NCBI RefSeq assembly: GCF_028640845.1
Contig: NC_080541.1
Coordinates: 154,459,502 to 154,523,501, forward strand
Direction of reading: 5' to 3'
Source: Ahaetulla prasina
Lineage: Eukaryota; Chordata; Lepidosauria; Squamata; Colubridae
DNA: 64,000 bases
Shown here: positions 41,171 through 53,370 of the stretch, piece after piece
Layout: each line of letters begins with the position of its first letter
Numbering within the stretch: the stretch's first letter is position 1
Translations under genes and position numbers: made by a program
Notes under the pieces: model-generated
The model's input: only the letters and a program-made list of their open reading frames with translations
The model's database searches: none
Told to the model about the DNA's origin: nothing

Positions 41171-41530
41171 TAATAGTGATGGAAAGGGATGTAGGTCAGT
41201 GGCTAAGACGCTGAGTTTGTCGATCGAAAGGTCGGCAGTTCAACGGTTCGAATACCTAATGCCACCTAACGGGGTGAGCTCCTGTTACTTGTCCCAGCTT
41301 CTGCCAACCTAGCAGTTCGAAAACATGTAAAAAATGAAAGTAAAAAAATAGGGATCACCTTTGGAGAGAAGGTAACAGCGGTCCGTGTGCCTTTAGCATT
41401 TAGTCATGCTGGCCACATGACCACAGAGAAGTCTTCGGACTGCAGTGGCTCTTCAGCTTTGAAACGGAGATGAGCACTGCCCTCTAGAGTTGGGAATGAC
41501 TAGCACCTTTACCTTTTAATAGTGATGGAA
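41171..41530 (+). mobile_element. Sauria-type SINE with perfect 14-bp TSD
   Basis: The element 41185-41516 lies between identical TAATAGTGATGGAA copies (41171-41184 and 41517-41530). The tRNA-like head has GTCAGTGGCTAAGACGCTGAG (A box) and ACGGTTCGAATAC (B box). The body has GAGCTCCTGTTACTTGTCCCAGC and AGTCATGCTGGCCACATGACC. The tail ends GACTAGCACCTTTACCTTTT, the BovB-like 3' end. This family is squamate-specific by established knowledge. The perfect duplication suggests a fairly recent insertion. Confidence 0.92.
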
Positions 41531-41655
41531 GGTACCTTCAAGGTCTTTCAATTCAACCCCTCTGTCCATTGAAGGAATGTTCAAACCATTCCAGGCAAAC
41601 TTCTAATCAACGTTTGCTTGAAAACCTCCAGGGAGGTTAACTTCAGCAGACTGGC
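41531..41655 (-). mobile_element. CR1 LINE 3' end, reverse, diverged
   Basis: GGTACCTTCAAGGTCTTTCAATTCAACCCC...AAACCTCCAGGGAGGTT resembles the reverse complement of the CR1 end (GTTGGACTAGAA...CCTCCAAGGTCC). The Sauria SINE inserted at its edge. Confidence 0.6.
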
Positions 41656-43045
41656 CACAATAAAATTATTTATGAAATATACAGAATATATTCTTATTGA
41701 TTGATTGTCTTCCCTTATTTAAAATTAATATGATCAATAATAAGTAAAATGTTTATGTCTCAATTTTCAGAACATCAATTCCTCAAACAGAGTTTAGAAA
41801 CAGCATATGCACTCATGGAAACAAAACAAAATAAATAAAATTTTAGGCTCCTTCCCCAAGACCTTTGGGCATGATTGGGGATGGGGAGAATGAAATCCCT
41901 TCCTCTTATTCTTGTTGCTCTCTGTCGTCACATTCCAAACAGGATGAATTACAGACTTTGACATTTTATCACTATCCTTTTTGTGTGTATGTATTTTGCT
42001 TAGAAAGAGTTTATGATCCGAAGGAAGGGAGGACAGCCAAAGATATATCAAGTAGAAATTAGTGCTTTCTTCACTGAGCCAGTTCTGGCACAGTTTCAAA
42101 GAACAGAGAAGACCAGTCTCTTGTGCGCGGTCATATTCACAAGAGCATTTGCCTCAGGAAGAAATTTTTTAAAAAGTCAAGATAATGTTTTAAAGAGATT
42201 TGAAACCAGCACTATTCATCCCTTTGGTTTTAGCTATAGTTAACCTGGGCTATGAACGAGTCAAACAATGGCTTCATCATGTATGCATTGTGCAGCTGGT
42301 TTTGTTTCTGTACACAACCAAATACTCCTAACGCTTAATCTACAAACTGAATATTCTCTTATAATTGTTCAGAATAGGCTGCCCTCAAATGAGGGGGAAC
42401 TTAAAGATGGTGAATATGGGAAGAGTTATTAGCAAAGATGAATTCCAAGATGTTGTGGTAACAGTCTGTCACCATCTCAAAAAATAAGGTGAAAGAAGCA
42501 ACATTAATGAGTTTCTGAATCTCCCCCTAATGGGTAATGCAGCATTTGGTTTATTTTTAGCTGCATTGTAAGATAGTGTGTGTATATACATATACGCATA
42601 CACAAACACAAAGAAAGAGAGGGAGAGGGAGGGATGGAGGGAGGGAGAGAGAGAGAGAGAGAGAGAGAGTGAAGTATATAGTAAACAGGAAACTCAACTG
42701 AATAATTCATGAGCCATTTATAAAATGCCCAACCGTTTTATTTAAACATATGTATGAATAAAACAAAGCTGAATACTTTATAAAAATATGAATTATTCAA
42801 ATTAATTTTTGCTATTGTTTGCTAAACAGAGCATTCAGTGAATAATATTGAAATGGCTCATATATACGTGCAATTAAATTGAAATAAGCAGGTTAGTTGC
42901 TTAGTTGCATAGCTGCTGCTTGTAAATACAAATACATACATGGGGCTTCTGAATTGGAATTCTTTAATTTAATTGTAATCAGTATAAACCTAATGTACCA
43001 TTACTGAATACAACAATTTATTCTGGAACATGCACACAGGTGTGC
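41656..43045. other. AT-rich unique DNA with GA repeats
   Basis: A (GA)n/GGGA stretch is at 42614-42669. No gene or transposon was recognised. Confidence 0.4.
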
Positions 43046-43049
43046 GCAC

Positions 43050-43114
<65 letters not shown>
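43046..43114. repeat. (AC)n-(GA)n compound microsatellite
   Basis: CA dinucleotides to about 43088 switch to GA units to about 43114. Confidence 0.95.
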
Positions 43115-44186
43115 ACACACACACATTCTGAGACTGTTGTTCTAACAACCGTGGAATAGAATTGTCCAATTTCCATGTTTTTTTCAGCAAAAAAGGCTGA
43201 GTAAAGTTGGTTTGCAAAATCTCAGGTGTCTTCTTCTCTTTATATTTGATAGACCTTTAAAGGAAACTTGTGATTCTCGTTAAACTTTACTAGAAGGTAT
43301 CAAAGTCACTATAGCTTTTTGGTTTGTTTAATGATGCAACACTCAAATCATTAGATTCTATTACGGTTTCATTCCTGCAAACTCTTTTAACATTAAAACA
43401 TTTGAGTTGTTTTTTACAAGCCTTTCTCATTCCCAACTGTACTGTGAATGTTTCACATCAGTTAAGCTTTGGCTGCTGGCAAATCTTTGCAAGGTCCTGG
43501 ATCCAACCAACCAGGTTTCATGATTGTTTTGGAGGATACATTCTGCTCTGAGGTATCTTTTCTATTAAACTGTTTTTCATTAGCTCTAGCATAATACTTT
43601 CACAGATTGATCTTGGAATTCTAGTTTGTCTGCTTGATTGTTTGTAACCTTCAATTGTGTGAAGCAGTGCATCATGAAAAAACAATTTTTGAATCAATAT
43701 ACCTAAAATGGGAAAATTTAAAGAATTAAAGAAATTTAAATTTAAAGAATGCATCCAAAAATGTGGAGCCCATGGATGCCATAAGATTTTAATTTTAAAA
43801 AGTTGTGACCACTTCAGTGCCTTTGTGCTGCTACACTGCTGTTGTCAGCCATTGCAACATAATCATGGTTTCCAGTGCTCCCTGTCAGCTTCCTACAACA
43901 AAAGTCAATGGAGAAGCCATCAGGAAGTTGGAAGTCACTCCGACTCCCATAGTTGTTGTTGTTGTTTTTTTACCCACTCACAAGCATTCTGTTTCTTTGC
44001 TTAGGTATTTGGATATATTTGGAAATATATCCAAAACAATGATCTAATTAATGGATCATCTAGTACAGGGGTGTCAAGATCACGACCTGTGTGCTGAATA
44101 CAACACACAGTGGCCATGACCACCCCCAGTTTATTGAAGGGAAAAAAAGTTGTGATACATGTCATAGTGAGTTTGACACCCTTGAT
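43115..44186. other. Unique DNA
   Basis: 44063-44180 has a GGGGTGTCAAGATCACGACC...GTTTGACACCC inverted arrangement, probably a small DNA-element remnant. Otherwise nothing was recognised. Confidence 0.4.
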
Positions 44187-44987
44187 CAGAGGTGGGTTTC
44201 AGCAGGTTCTGACCAGTTCTGTAGAACTGGTAGCAGAAATTTTGAGTAGTTCAGAGAACAGGCAGTAAAAATTCTGACTGGCCCTGCCCCCATCTATTCT
44301 CTGCCTCCCAAGTCCCAGCTGATATGGAGGAAATGGAGTAACCTTCCCCTGGAGTGGTGAGGGAATGGAGATTTTACAGTATCTTTCCCCTACCTGTTCT
44401 GTCTCCGTCCTCACTCTGGAGTAACGAGCTGGCCTTCAGCCAGTGGGTTCACGGCTCCTATCAGTCCTGGCTGAGAAAACGCAGCTGCCTGCCAAAACGT
44501 TCAAACAGATTAAGACTTCAGCTCACTTCAACATGGTTCAGCTAATTTGCTTCCTGTGGAACTGAGAGCAGTCCCAAAGCTCCTTATATATCCTGTGGGG
44601 TGGGGCTCCTGCCCTACCCTTCCCTTTGATGATGCCACCTCTCTAATCTTCTGAAGCGTGTCAATCCAGGCTTGATTAGTATGATTATCAGCTGCGTCTG
44701 AGGGCGTAGCCTGAGGAAGGGAGGAATCAGGGGATGTCGGCCTCATTACATCCTCTGACTGGCCTGGTTCTGGCTCCTGGAGCCGGGCCAAAGGAATCGG
44801 TGCTTCTGAGGTAAGCCTTACCAGCCCTCCCCCCTCACTCTCGGAGTAAATTTCGGGTATGGGGTCAGGTTCGGGGGCTGGAGCCACAACACTATCATAC
44901 CCACCAAGCCACACCCATCAAGCCGTGCCACGGTCACCAAGCCATACCCCCAGAATCGGTAGTAAAAAAATTTGAAATCCACCACTG
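44187..44987. mobile_element. hAT-type element split by a solo LTR
   Basis: It starts CAGAGGTGGGTTTCAGCAGG and ends GAAATCCACCACTG, inverted ends. Compared with 62111-62458, the sequence is continuous if 44395-44891 is removed. Flanks CCCTTGAT / CCCCGATC give only a poor 8-bp match. Non-coding. Confidence 0.8.
44395..44891 (-). mobile_element. Solo LTR of a second Ty3/gypsy-like family
   Basis: 497 bp. The minus strand runs from TGTTGTGG to ...CAGAACA and is flanked by CTACC (44390-44394) and CTATC (44892-44896). A TATATAAGG box is present (plus-strand CCTTATATA near 44581). A minus-strand frame (44528-44885) starts at the LTR edge with an acidic Pro/Glu stretch (APAPEPDPIPEIYSESEG) and later Ser/Asp runs. 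No internal region remains. It interrupts a hAT element. Confidence 0.8.
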
Positions 44988-47138
44988 CCCCGATCTAGTA
45001 GAACCTAAAGTTTCATACTCTAGAAAACATGTTGTACTATCAAAGTAGTGTCAGTGACTTGAGGGGAAATTGCCAAATGTGCTTTGGACTCATATCAACT
45101 GTACATTCAATTTCTAAAAACTCACATGCTCCCTGCTCCCATAACCATGTCAATTTTTCTATAGTCCCAAGTGCAAAACACATTGGTTGGAATCTATGAA
45201 AGTAAAGAAAAAGGACTTTATAAGAGCGGTAGAAACGAACCTTTGGAATTGGAAATAGTATATACTTATTAAATTTCCATCTCTATGGTATGATAGTGGA
45301 ATTCTATTGTGTCTCAGAAAGGACAAGTCTAAGTGCTTAGATACTACACCTAAAACTTCAGGTTATCAGCCTACTCTTAGCTTTAGGTGCATCTCTGTCC
45401 AGTTTTTAATATGGAGAGGAGACAGGGTATTGCACGGCTATCATTACTGCCTTGAAAACTCAGCAGTTTGTCGGTTATTAATTCTGTCCATTTCCCCACA
45501 ATGAAATTCAAAGAATATCTGCTGTTATCGGACTACCGTTGCAAAATAAAAAAACTTGTCTGGGCTCCAATGCATATGTAGATTGAGTATCTGTTGAATA
45601 ATCTGCAATCATAAACCAATGTGGAATTATCTTGAACTCTATTAAGGTACTATAATTGAATGCCCATTGATAAGGGGCCTATTTCTGTGCACACAGATGA
45701 ATATAGAAATCTATCCTGCTAAGATAATGTCTCAACAATCTATAAAAACAGTGCTTCAGTTCTCTCTGCTGAAACAGTTAAGGACTTTCTAAAATGAGAG
45801 AATTTGTTTCAGAATCTGGCCTCATTTCCCAAATCTACCAGGGCTGATTTTAAATAATAGCGGCTAGGTTGCACATCCATAGATGTATTTATGTATAATT
45901 CAAGTGTGGGACAATTTACACTGACCATTGAATGAACCTTGGGTCTTTGCTTTGGTAAAGCATCTTTTTTTTCTTTTTAAAACAAAAGGTGCAGAAAAGA
46001 ATGGAAGACAGTTAAAGCCCAGGGTTGGTTTGAACCTTCAACAATATATGTGAATGTTATTTCTAAGCAACACTTACTGAGCTGTCAGGCTCACCTTTTT
46101 TCTTTGTGAGCTAATTAGCTCTGTTCTTTCTGGTTTGTTTTTAATGTAAAGGGTAATTATCTGAAATTGCTTTGCAGCAATTTTGTCCTTTGCACTGGTT
46201 GTTGCCATGTGCAATTTAAACCAAAACTAGCTAGTTAAGCTTTACTTCCCCACTTTTTCTTTTAATTTAAAGGGAACCTTGAAAGTGACAGTGATGAAAG
46301 TTTAGCAGCTGAGATTCCCTGTAGTCCATAAGTGGCAGTTTTCTGAGCTCTGCATACCAGGTACGTTCCAATCCCTGTCTAAGTTTATCACATCTTTTAC
46401 AATGTATTATTGCACTGTGTATTACAGTGCTTGCCAGATGAGAAACTCAGACACAAGATTGGACTCCTAATAGCATTTGTCTTGGAGGTGGAAAATGCAG
46501 GAACACTAATTAGGCTCTTTGCATCCACTCTTCACGGGTTCCAAATCTCTTGCACTTGGAAAACTGAACATCCTCCTTTATGCCAAATTGGATTCCATAT
46601 GAGCATCTAATTAATGTCAAACAGCCTAGTCAAGCAAGATGTGATTAAATCTGGCTTTCTTTTCAAAAAAAGTTTAAGCGGGGATATAGTAATCAATGTA
46701 ACACATTTCAGCTCAAGCCCACAGGTTCTAAGCAGAATGAAGAACGAAGAAGAGGAAAGGATGGAAACTAGGATTAAAATGTTGCGTTTGCATTTGCTTA
46801 TTGCAGAGTTTCTCAACCTTGGAGGCTTCAAGAGGTGTGGACTTCAACTCCTAGAATTCCCCAGCCTGCAAGGGGATTCTCTAGTCAGCAATGTTGGCTA
46901 AACTTGTTGGCTAAACTTGTTTTGTCACTGCCCATCAACTAATTTTTATTGAAAATATAGGAATATTTAAAGATATAAAGTCCTGGTTCAGATCTCAGCC
47001 TTGGCAATATTAATAAAAATAAAATGTGATCATTTGCTAGCTCTCTCTCTCTCACTCTCTCTCTCTTACAGTCCCTGTGCCTTACCTCCCTGACCAGAAC
47101 TTGTTCAAGCTTTTCTTAATTTAAGCTTTGAATAACAC
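44988..47138. other. Unique AT-rich DNA, no gene seen
   Basis: Frames of 65-95 codons lack motifs. 46070-46460 reads as undecayed AT-motif-rich sequence, a possible conserved block. 46806-46900 is a diverged relative of the hairpin MITE at 18069. (TC)n lies at 47041-47067. Confidence 0.35.
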
Positions 47139-47146
47139 GTTATAGC

Positions 47147-47628
47147 CAGGGATGGGCTTCAAAAATTTTAGCAAGGGGTTCTCTGCTTGGTTGCTCGGTG
47201 GGCGTGGCCATGATGAGATTGGCCTAGTAGGCCTCCTGCACCACAGGGGGAGCGTTTTTGCCCTCCCTGAGCTCCGGAGGCTTTTTCCAAGCCTTCAGGA
47301 GGGCAAAAACAGCCTCACCAGGCTCTGTAGGCCCTCTGGAGGCTGGAAACAGGCTCTCTTTTCAATAAAAGTTTAAGTGGGGTTTAAGTTTAAGGCCCGT
47401 TTCTGGCCTTCCCGAACTTCCGGTAGGCTCGTTTTTTACCCTCCCTGAGCCTCCACACATGCCCTACATCTACTTGCATCCAAAACGGGCTGCATGGGGA
47501 CTCCTGGAAGGGGCATGGCTGGGTGGGTGGGACCAGCCAGGAGTTGGATTTGGAGGTTCTCCGAACTGCGCAGAATCTTAGCTAGAGTTTCTCCTGAACC
47601 CCTGCGAACCCCCAGCAGCCCACCCCTG
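47147..47628. mobile_element. hAT-type non-autonomous element
   Basis: 482 bp, starting CAGGGATGGGCTTC and ending CAGCAGCCCACCCCTG. Flanks GTTATAGC / GTTTTAAC match at 6 of 8. GC-rich interior with internal inverted GGAGGGCAAAAA / TTTTTGCCCTCC blocks. It has no transposase. Confidence 0.7.
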
Positions 47629-47765
47629 GTTTTAACAGATACAAACAGAATGGAAAATTATTTGTGTGCATGTGTTTGTCCATTGTGTCTGTTCTAATCT
47701 AATAGCGAATCTTACAATTTTACCTTTTCCCAGTATTAGCCTTGAATAAAACAACATGGAGAAGG

Positions 47766-47855
47766 AAGGGAGGGAGGGAGGGAGGGAGGGAGGGAGGGAG
47801 GGAGGAAGGAAGGAAGGAAGGAAGGAAGGAAGGAAGGAAGGAAGGAAGGAAGGAA
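47766..47855. repeat. (GGGA)n-(GGAA)n microsatellite
   Basis: GGGA units pass into GGAA units. A few more GGAA units reappear at 48061-48077 on the far side of a LINE end. Confidence 0.95.
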
Positions 47856-47857
47856 GG

Positions 47858-48060
47858 AAATTATTGACCTCACCCCATTCCTAAGAGGACCATAAGGGGC
47901 GTGCATAAGCGCACAAACGTGCCTACCGTTCCTGTCCTATTGTTTTTCTTTTCTTCTTCCTACATATATATATATATGCTTATACCTTTATATACTATAT
48001 AACCTTTCTGTATGATACTTACATATATTGTTGTGACAAAAATAAAAAAATAAAAAAAAA
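47858..48060 (+). mobile_element. LINE family D 3' end, inserted in a GGAA array
   Basis: The plus strand matches the reverse complement of 57180-57370: CTCACCCCATTCCTAAGAGGACCATAAGGGGCGTGCATAAG ... ATATTGTTGTGACAAAAATAAA. AGGAAGGAAATTAT flanks both sides (about 47850-47864 and 48067-48081), consistent with a long target duplication within the microsatellite. Confidence 0.8.
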
Positions 48061-48850
48061 AGGAAGGAAGGAAGGAAATTATCGTACTATACTTTCATAT
48101 TCTTAGATATCCACAGTTATCATCCTGGCCTGTCATATCTTAAGCTATTTAATTTTGCAACCTCTCTTGATAGTTTCCCCACTGTAACAGCATTTGCAAG
48201 GGCAGACAGATCAGTTGTTTTTTTTTGTGATAGCTTTCTCTTTTTCTATTAACACACTTGGATTATCAGCTTGTCCAATCACATTTGTCACAAGCCTATC
48301 CAGTACATCTTTGGAAAACAATCAACATTTTCAGTCAAAACAGACAGAAGTTCCAAACGTGGAGCTGCACCAAACTGTTGAGAAAAATGAGGTTTGCCTT
48401 TATGGAAATTAATTTTTATTGCAAGGTGCTTATGAAGAGCAGAGGACTTCCATCTAAAAGCAAACACTTGCCAACTATACCAAACTGGCCTTTTGATTAA
48501 GTTATACATCTAATGAAAGATCAAGAATTTTACACACACAAACATGCACGGCTTCAAATTTAATAGTAAATGTAATGTGCTTAAGAAAGCCTAATTCACA
48601 TGATTCAGAAGTGAAAATATTGTTTTTTCAATCAAATGGAAATTCAAAATTTTACAAAATTTAATAACGATTTGAGTGAAATCCAAATTGATAATCCATA
48701 ACAAAGAGTATAAAGCTTGTAGGGATAGAAATATGGTGTCTTTATTAGTTTTCATTGCAAGTTTTTCAAATCCGTCCTACCTGCTGGATAAAGTAAGCCT
48801 ATTTGTTTGATGTGTTAAATGTGCGTTATAGTTACTTTCGTTGTTGTTAG
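48061..48850. other. Unique DNA
   Basis: No recognised gene or repeat beyond the GGAA units. Confidence 0.4.
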
Positions 48851-48854
48851 TTGC

Positions 48855-49070
48855 AAAGTCATGTCCAACCCGTTGTGACCCCATGGACAATGTTCCTCCA
48901 GGCCATCCTGTCCTCTACCATTTTCTGGAGTCCATTTAAGCTCATGCTTACTGCTTCAGTGACTCCATCCAGCCACCTCAGTCTCTGATGCCCCATTCTT
49001 CTTTTGCCCTCAATCTTTCCCAGCATTAGGCTCTTCTCCAGTGAGTCCTTCCTTCTCATTAGGTGACTTA
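48855..49070 (-). mobile_element. BovB/RTE LINE 3' coding remnant, copy 2
   Basis: The minus strand (48859-49059) reads MRRKDSLEKSLMLGKIEGKRRMGHQRLRWLDGVTEAVSMS and then LQKMVEDRMAWRNIVHGVT, the last part of a BovB reverse-transcriptase ORF, overlapping the segment kept at 25090-25430. Truncated at about 49070. Confidence 0.88.
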
Positions 49071-49133
49071 TTTGAACAATTACTGTAGGGTGACTTAATT
49101 TCTATATGTTTCTATCCAAAATAGAAGTATGAA

Positions 49134-49134
49134 T

Positions 49135-49181
<47 letters not shown>

Positions 49182-49523
49182 TTATTCAAATTTCTATACC
49201 GCCCTATCTCCCGAAGGACTCAGGGCGGTTTACAGCCTTATAAAACATAAAATATAACATAAATACATGTTAAAACAGCATTTAAAAAACTTATTCCATT
49301 AGGCCAAATTTAAAACTATAGTTAAAATACAAAACCCCATTAAAATTAATTTTTAAAAATTAAACCCTAGGCCAGCCCTGCACAGATAAATAGATGTGTC
49401 TTAAGCTCGCGGCGGAAGGTTCGGAGGTCAGGAAGTTGACGTAAGCCTGGGGGGAGCTCATTCCAGAGGGTGGGAGCCCCCACAGAGAAGGCCCTTCCCC
49501 TGGGTGTCGCCAGTCGGCACTGC
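49134..49523 (-). mobile_element. LINE 3' end, third copy of the 33.5 kb family
   Basis: An (ATTT)n run at 49134-49186 is the tail. Then CCGCCCTATCTCCCGAAGGACTCAGGGCGG forms the hairpin, and the 3' UTR and last codons continue to about 49523, where it is truncated after GGGTGTCGCCAGTCGGCACTGC. Confidence 0.88.
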
Positions 49524-51510
49524 AGACAAAACAGCATCACTGTCTATATAACAAAGATACGTATCTTCCATTGACTTAAGGGCCACAAAAGGTTTCCAAT
49601 GCAAGTTGAAAACTGTTCTCCAGTAAGAAATAAGGCTATAAGCTTCCCTAGGAAAAGATTTTGGGTTTTTTTGCAAGTTGAAATAAATGTCTTGAACTCA
49701 TTTTGGCCCTTAACCTACCCTATATGTCCCGAAAATGGAAAAAAAAAAAGATAGCGCTGAACATTTTGATTTCAATTGCTCTGAGAGATAAATGCACCTT
49801 TGAACCCCTGATCTATAATATCTGCAGATCATTCAAAGCAGCTTCATAACAACAAAATATTGTTTTACCAAAATGTTAACACAAGCATTTAACAATTCCC
49901 ATATCAGCAATAACAAAAGGAAAGTCTCTTTGAGTTAGAGCTTGAGTTCCAAATATGTACCCTTTGAAATTGCTGCGGAGGCTGGCATCTGTGCTACAAT
50001 GCTAATAGAGCAGAACGACCTCTGGTCTAGATGGAAGAAGGAAAGAGCAGATTCCTATCTCTGGTGGTGTTCAGGCAACAAAATCATTTCTTATTATTAT
50101 TATGTATTGAAAAATAATCCAGGGTAGTGTACAATATAGTAATGATGTACACACAGCAATTAAAACATGCTGGCAACAGTAGGCTGGCAGTGGTATGAAG
50201 CGTGCCATTGCTTTTTTCAAGGATATTTTTACTGCTCTAGGCTAGCCTGAAGTCCTTAGATTTTTTTTTGGGTTAATCTCCCATCTAAATTGTTACAAAC
50301 CATACACAACCCTATTAATCTTTTCTAGAAGAATCACTGGTAAATATTACATAGTAATATATTACTTGTTTTGCTTATTTTTTTTTCACCGCAACAGTGT
50401 CAGGGTAATGATGATTTACCCTGTAAATCACCCTGTAAATTACCCTGACCAACTACTGTAATGTGGTAATACTGTAATGCTGTAACGAGGATGCAATTGT
50501 AGGAATGAGTCAGCAGGGTTATTTGACTGTTACCACTTTAAGAGTCTGTATTATAAGAGAGGCCCTCTCTCCCCCCCACCCCATGTTCTTCCCTGCTGTA
50601 GCTGCTGATTGATTGTTTGACCTTTGCCTAATATGTGTAAGTATATTCTTTTGTAGAGATAACCCACTATTTATTATTACAAATCTGTTTGATGTTATTG
50701 CTTCTGGGTTGTCTCACATCATCACACTGTGCAGCACTCTGAGAAACAGATCCTAAATGCCACAGAGGTTGGTTCAAGTGGATTTTCTTCTCCTTGTCCT
50801 TCTCTTCTGACTTCTCCTCCCTCCCTCCCAGGAATTTGCAGGAACAAGATGAAACTTCTTATTGAGATGCAAATGACTGATTTGTTTTGTATAGATGTGA
50901 AAGAGCAAGTCTAAATGCAAATTCTGCCTTTCCATTCTGTTTAATCCTTGACTTGAAAAACTTCATATTTTGAAGGAATAAAAATATTATTAGGTTTAAT
51001 GACAAATAGGAGGATGACTAGAACCAGGCTTTGGTTTTTAACTGAACAGTTATGAGCTAACATACCAACTTTAATTAATACCACCCAATTTTACAGGAAG
51101 GCTGTTTACCTTCTGAGCTTTTTTGGAAGGCTGCAATTAGAAACTAAACTAAACTTATTGGGAAGCATGCAGTGTTTCATTAAAATTCCACGTGAAGAAG
51201 AGAGCACTGATAAGTCAAAAATGATGCTAGAATCCTTAATATGTTCCTTCTGTTATGAAACCTATGCTCTAAGTTGTATTTTTTTTCTTGTTATCCATGC
51301 CTCACAAGTAAACATTATTGTTCAATCTCTCCGTAATCAAATGAAATCATTATAAAATATAATTACTCAGTGCAATTTAACATGTAAAAATTATAGAGTG
51401 TTTTTCATACCATTCAGAGGAGATGGATTCTGCTAATCAAGGAACTGTATGAGCAAGAAAATAAGGATTCATGCTAATAGAAATAATCATTCTGGACACC
51501 ACCTAATATC
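49524..51510. other. Unique AT-rich DNA
   Basis: 50400-50450 holds a short inverted duplication (CAGGGTAATGATGATTTACCCTG...TTACCCTG). No gene was recognised. Confidence 0.4.
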
Positions 51511-51514
51511 TATG

Positions 51515-51596
51515 GTTGCATAAACTATTCAGTGAAGCCCTTCACTGTCCAACAAGTTGCATAAACTATTCAGTGAAGCCCTTCACTGTCCAACAA
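51515..51596. repeat. Perfect 41-bp tandem duplication
   Basis: GTTGCATAAACTATTCAGTG... repeats exactly: unit 1 is 51515-51555, unit 2 is 51556-51596. Confidence 0.95.
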
Positions 51597-51689
51597 GTTC
51601 ATTCTGGATTTAGTCTTCAAAATTATAAAGCATCTGCATGCTACCTATGTAGACTTGTCGAGAAGTCTTGAAGGAACCATGCAAAGCCT

Positions 51690-52060
51690 TGGAGTAGTTA
51701 ATGAAAAGAAGGACTAAGGTGACAAGATAGCAATGTACCTAAGAGGCTGCCACAAAGAAAAGAGGGGTCAACCTATTCTCCAAAGCACCTGAAGGGAGGA
51801 CAAGAAGCAATGGATGGAAACAAATCAAGGAGAGAAGCAAACTAAAACTAAGGAGAAATTTTCTGATAGTTAGAACAATTAGTCAGTGGAACAACTTGCT
51901 TCCAGAAGTTATGGGTGTTCCAGCACTGAAAGTTTTTAAAAAGAGATTGGACAACCACTTGTCTGAAATGGTATAGGGTTTCCTGCCTAAGCAGGAGATT
52001 GGACTAGAAGACCACCAAGTTTCCTTCCAAGTCTGTTATTCCGTTCTGTTATTCTGAGTA
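51690..52060 (+). mobile_element. CR1 LINE 3' end
   Basis: Matches 20938-21357 from the AATGAAAAGAAGGACTA block through CAGTGGAACAACTTGC to GGATTGGACTAGAAGACCACCAAG and an ATTCTG tail. Coding is broken. 5'-truncated. Confidence 0.85.
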
Positions 52061-53332
52061 TCTTTCTACTTAATGAATGCAACCATTACTTTTTGCATTC
52101 TAAATGAACACTACGAACAATCGCTGCAGTGTGGTAAACCATATAGAACGTACAATTCGGGGACAATGTATAGCAAAAGTTTCCTATATGGAAGAAGACA
52201 GTTTCTCAGTAATAGTACTTACCTGACAGGGGAGATACCATGATCACACTAGTATTTATATCAAAAGAGAAATATAAGCTAGGGATTAAAACTGGACCAA
52301 ATGTTGTTTATATGTTTTAAAAAAGTGTTGCAAATGAATTATTGGGAGAGGAGTACATTGTTTATATTTCTTTAGCCTGATCCAACTTAATGCATTTAGT
52401 TCTTGAAATAAAAGTATTAGGTTTTAGTTAGAAACCAGAAAGATGACAGCAGGAATGTGATTGCTTTTCTGCTCTTCCAAGATAATAGAGCAACATAATA
52501 ACATTATAAATATTAGATCTGGCATGGCATTTATTTTTCTATATATATCACATTTACAAAATAGGCTTTTATAGACAAAAAGGAAGATTCCCATAATTTT
52601 TTATTAAAGAGTGTAATTACAGTAGCAATAGTGAATGCAAACTGCACTCAGAAAAAGATATAAAAAGAAAAATAAAATAAAATGCAAAGCCATTCTTAAT
52701 CCTGTCAGACTTGTTAGTATTCCTGGTCCCTCGTTTCTGATATTTAATAAAACGCATAAAAAACTAAAACATCAAACAATATAACTGCAAGATCCAGATA
52801 AGAGAAGAAGGTTAAAAGATGAGTTAATAAACCTGAAACCCGTTATCCTAATAGTCTAAAATATCACATGGATCTTAGATAAATAGTATCTTCTTCTATG
52901 TCATTTTTGAGGCTAAAAAGAACAGGAAAATTTTACATTAGCATCAGAGACCTATTTAATCTACAGGAATGTGCTGATGATAATCTCTGTTCAGGCTCTC
53001 CCAAACCAGTCAAAAACAAAGAAACTACTGAATTCACAATGAATATGTCAAAGATAAATCCAGCACATATTCAGAAATGTACCATAACATCTCTGTGCTA
53101 CATAAGTAGTGGCAGGTATATCTTCTAATGATGGTGCAACCTGGCTTGAGCTGAGAAAAACTATGGAAAAAACTGGAGGCCTGGTTTATTGACCAACATT
53201 TATTTCATCTAATATGTGTGCATCATGAAGGGGTCTCATTCAAAATAAGATGTAGTCCCCAGGACCTATTTCACCAATGCCATTGGATCTCAGAATTGTG
53301 TCAGGGAAATCTGCATATTGGCTCCACTATTA

Positions 53333-53336
<4 letters not shown>
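52061..53336. other. Unique AT-rich DNA
   Basis: No recognised gene or repeat. Confidence 0.4.
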
Positions 53337-53369
<33 letters not shown>

Positions 53370-53370
53370 T
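53337..53370. repeat. (TTTC)n microsatellite
   Basis: About eight TTTC units directly at the 3' (left) end of a reverse SINE, so probably its tail. Confidence 0.9.
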
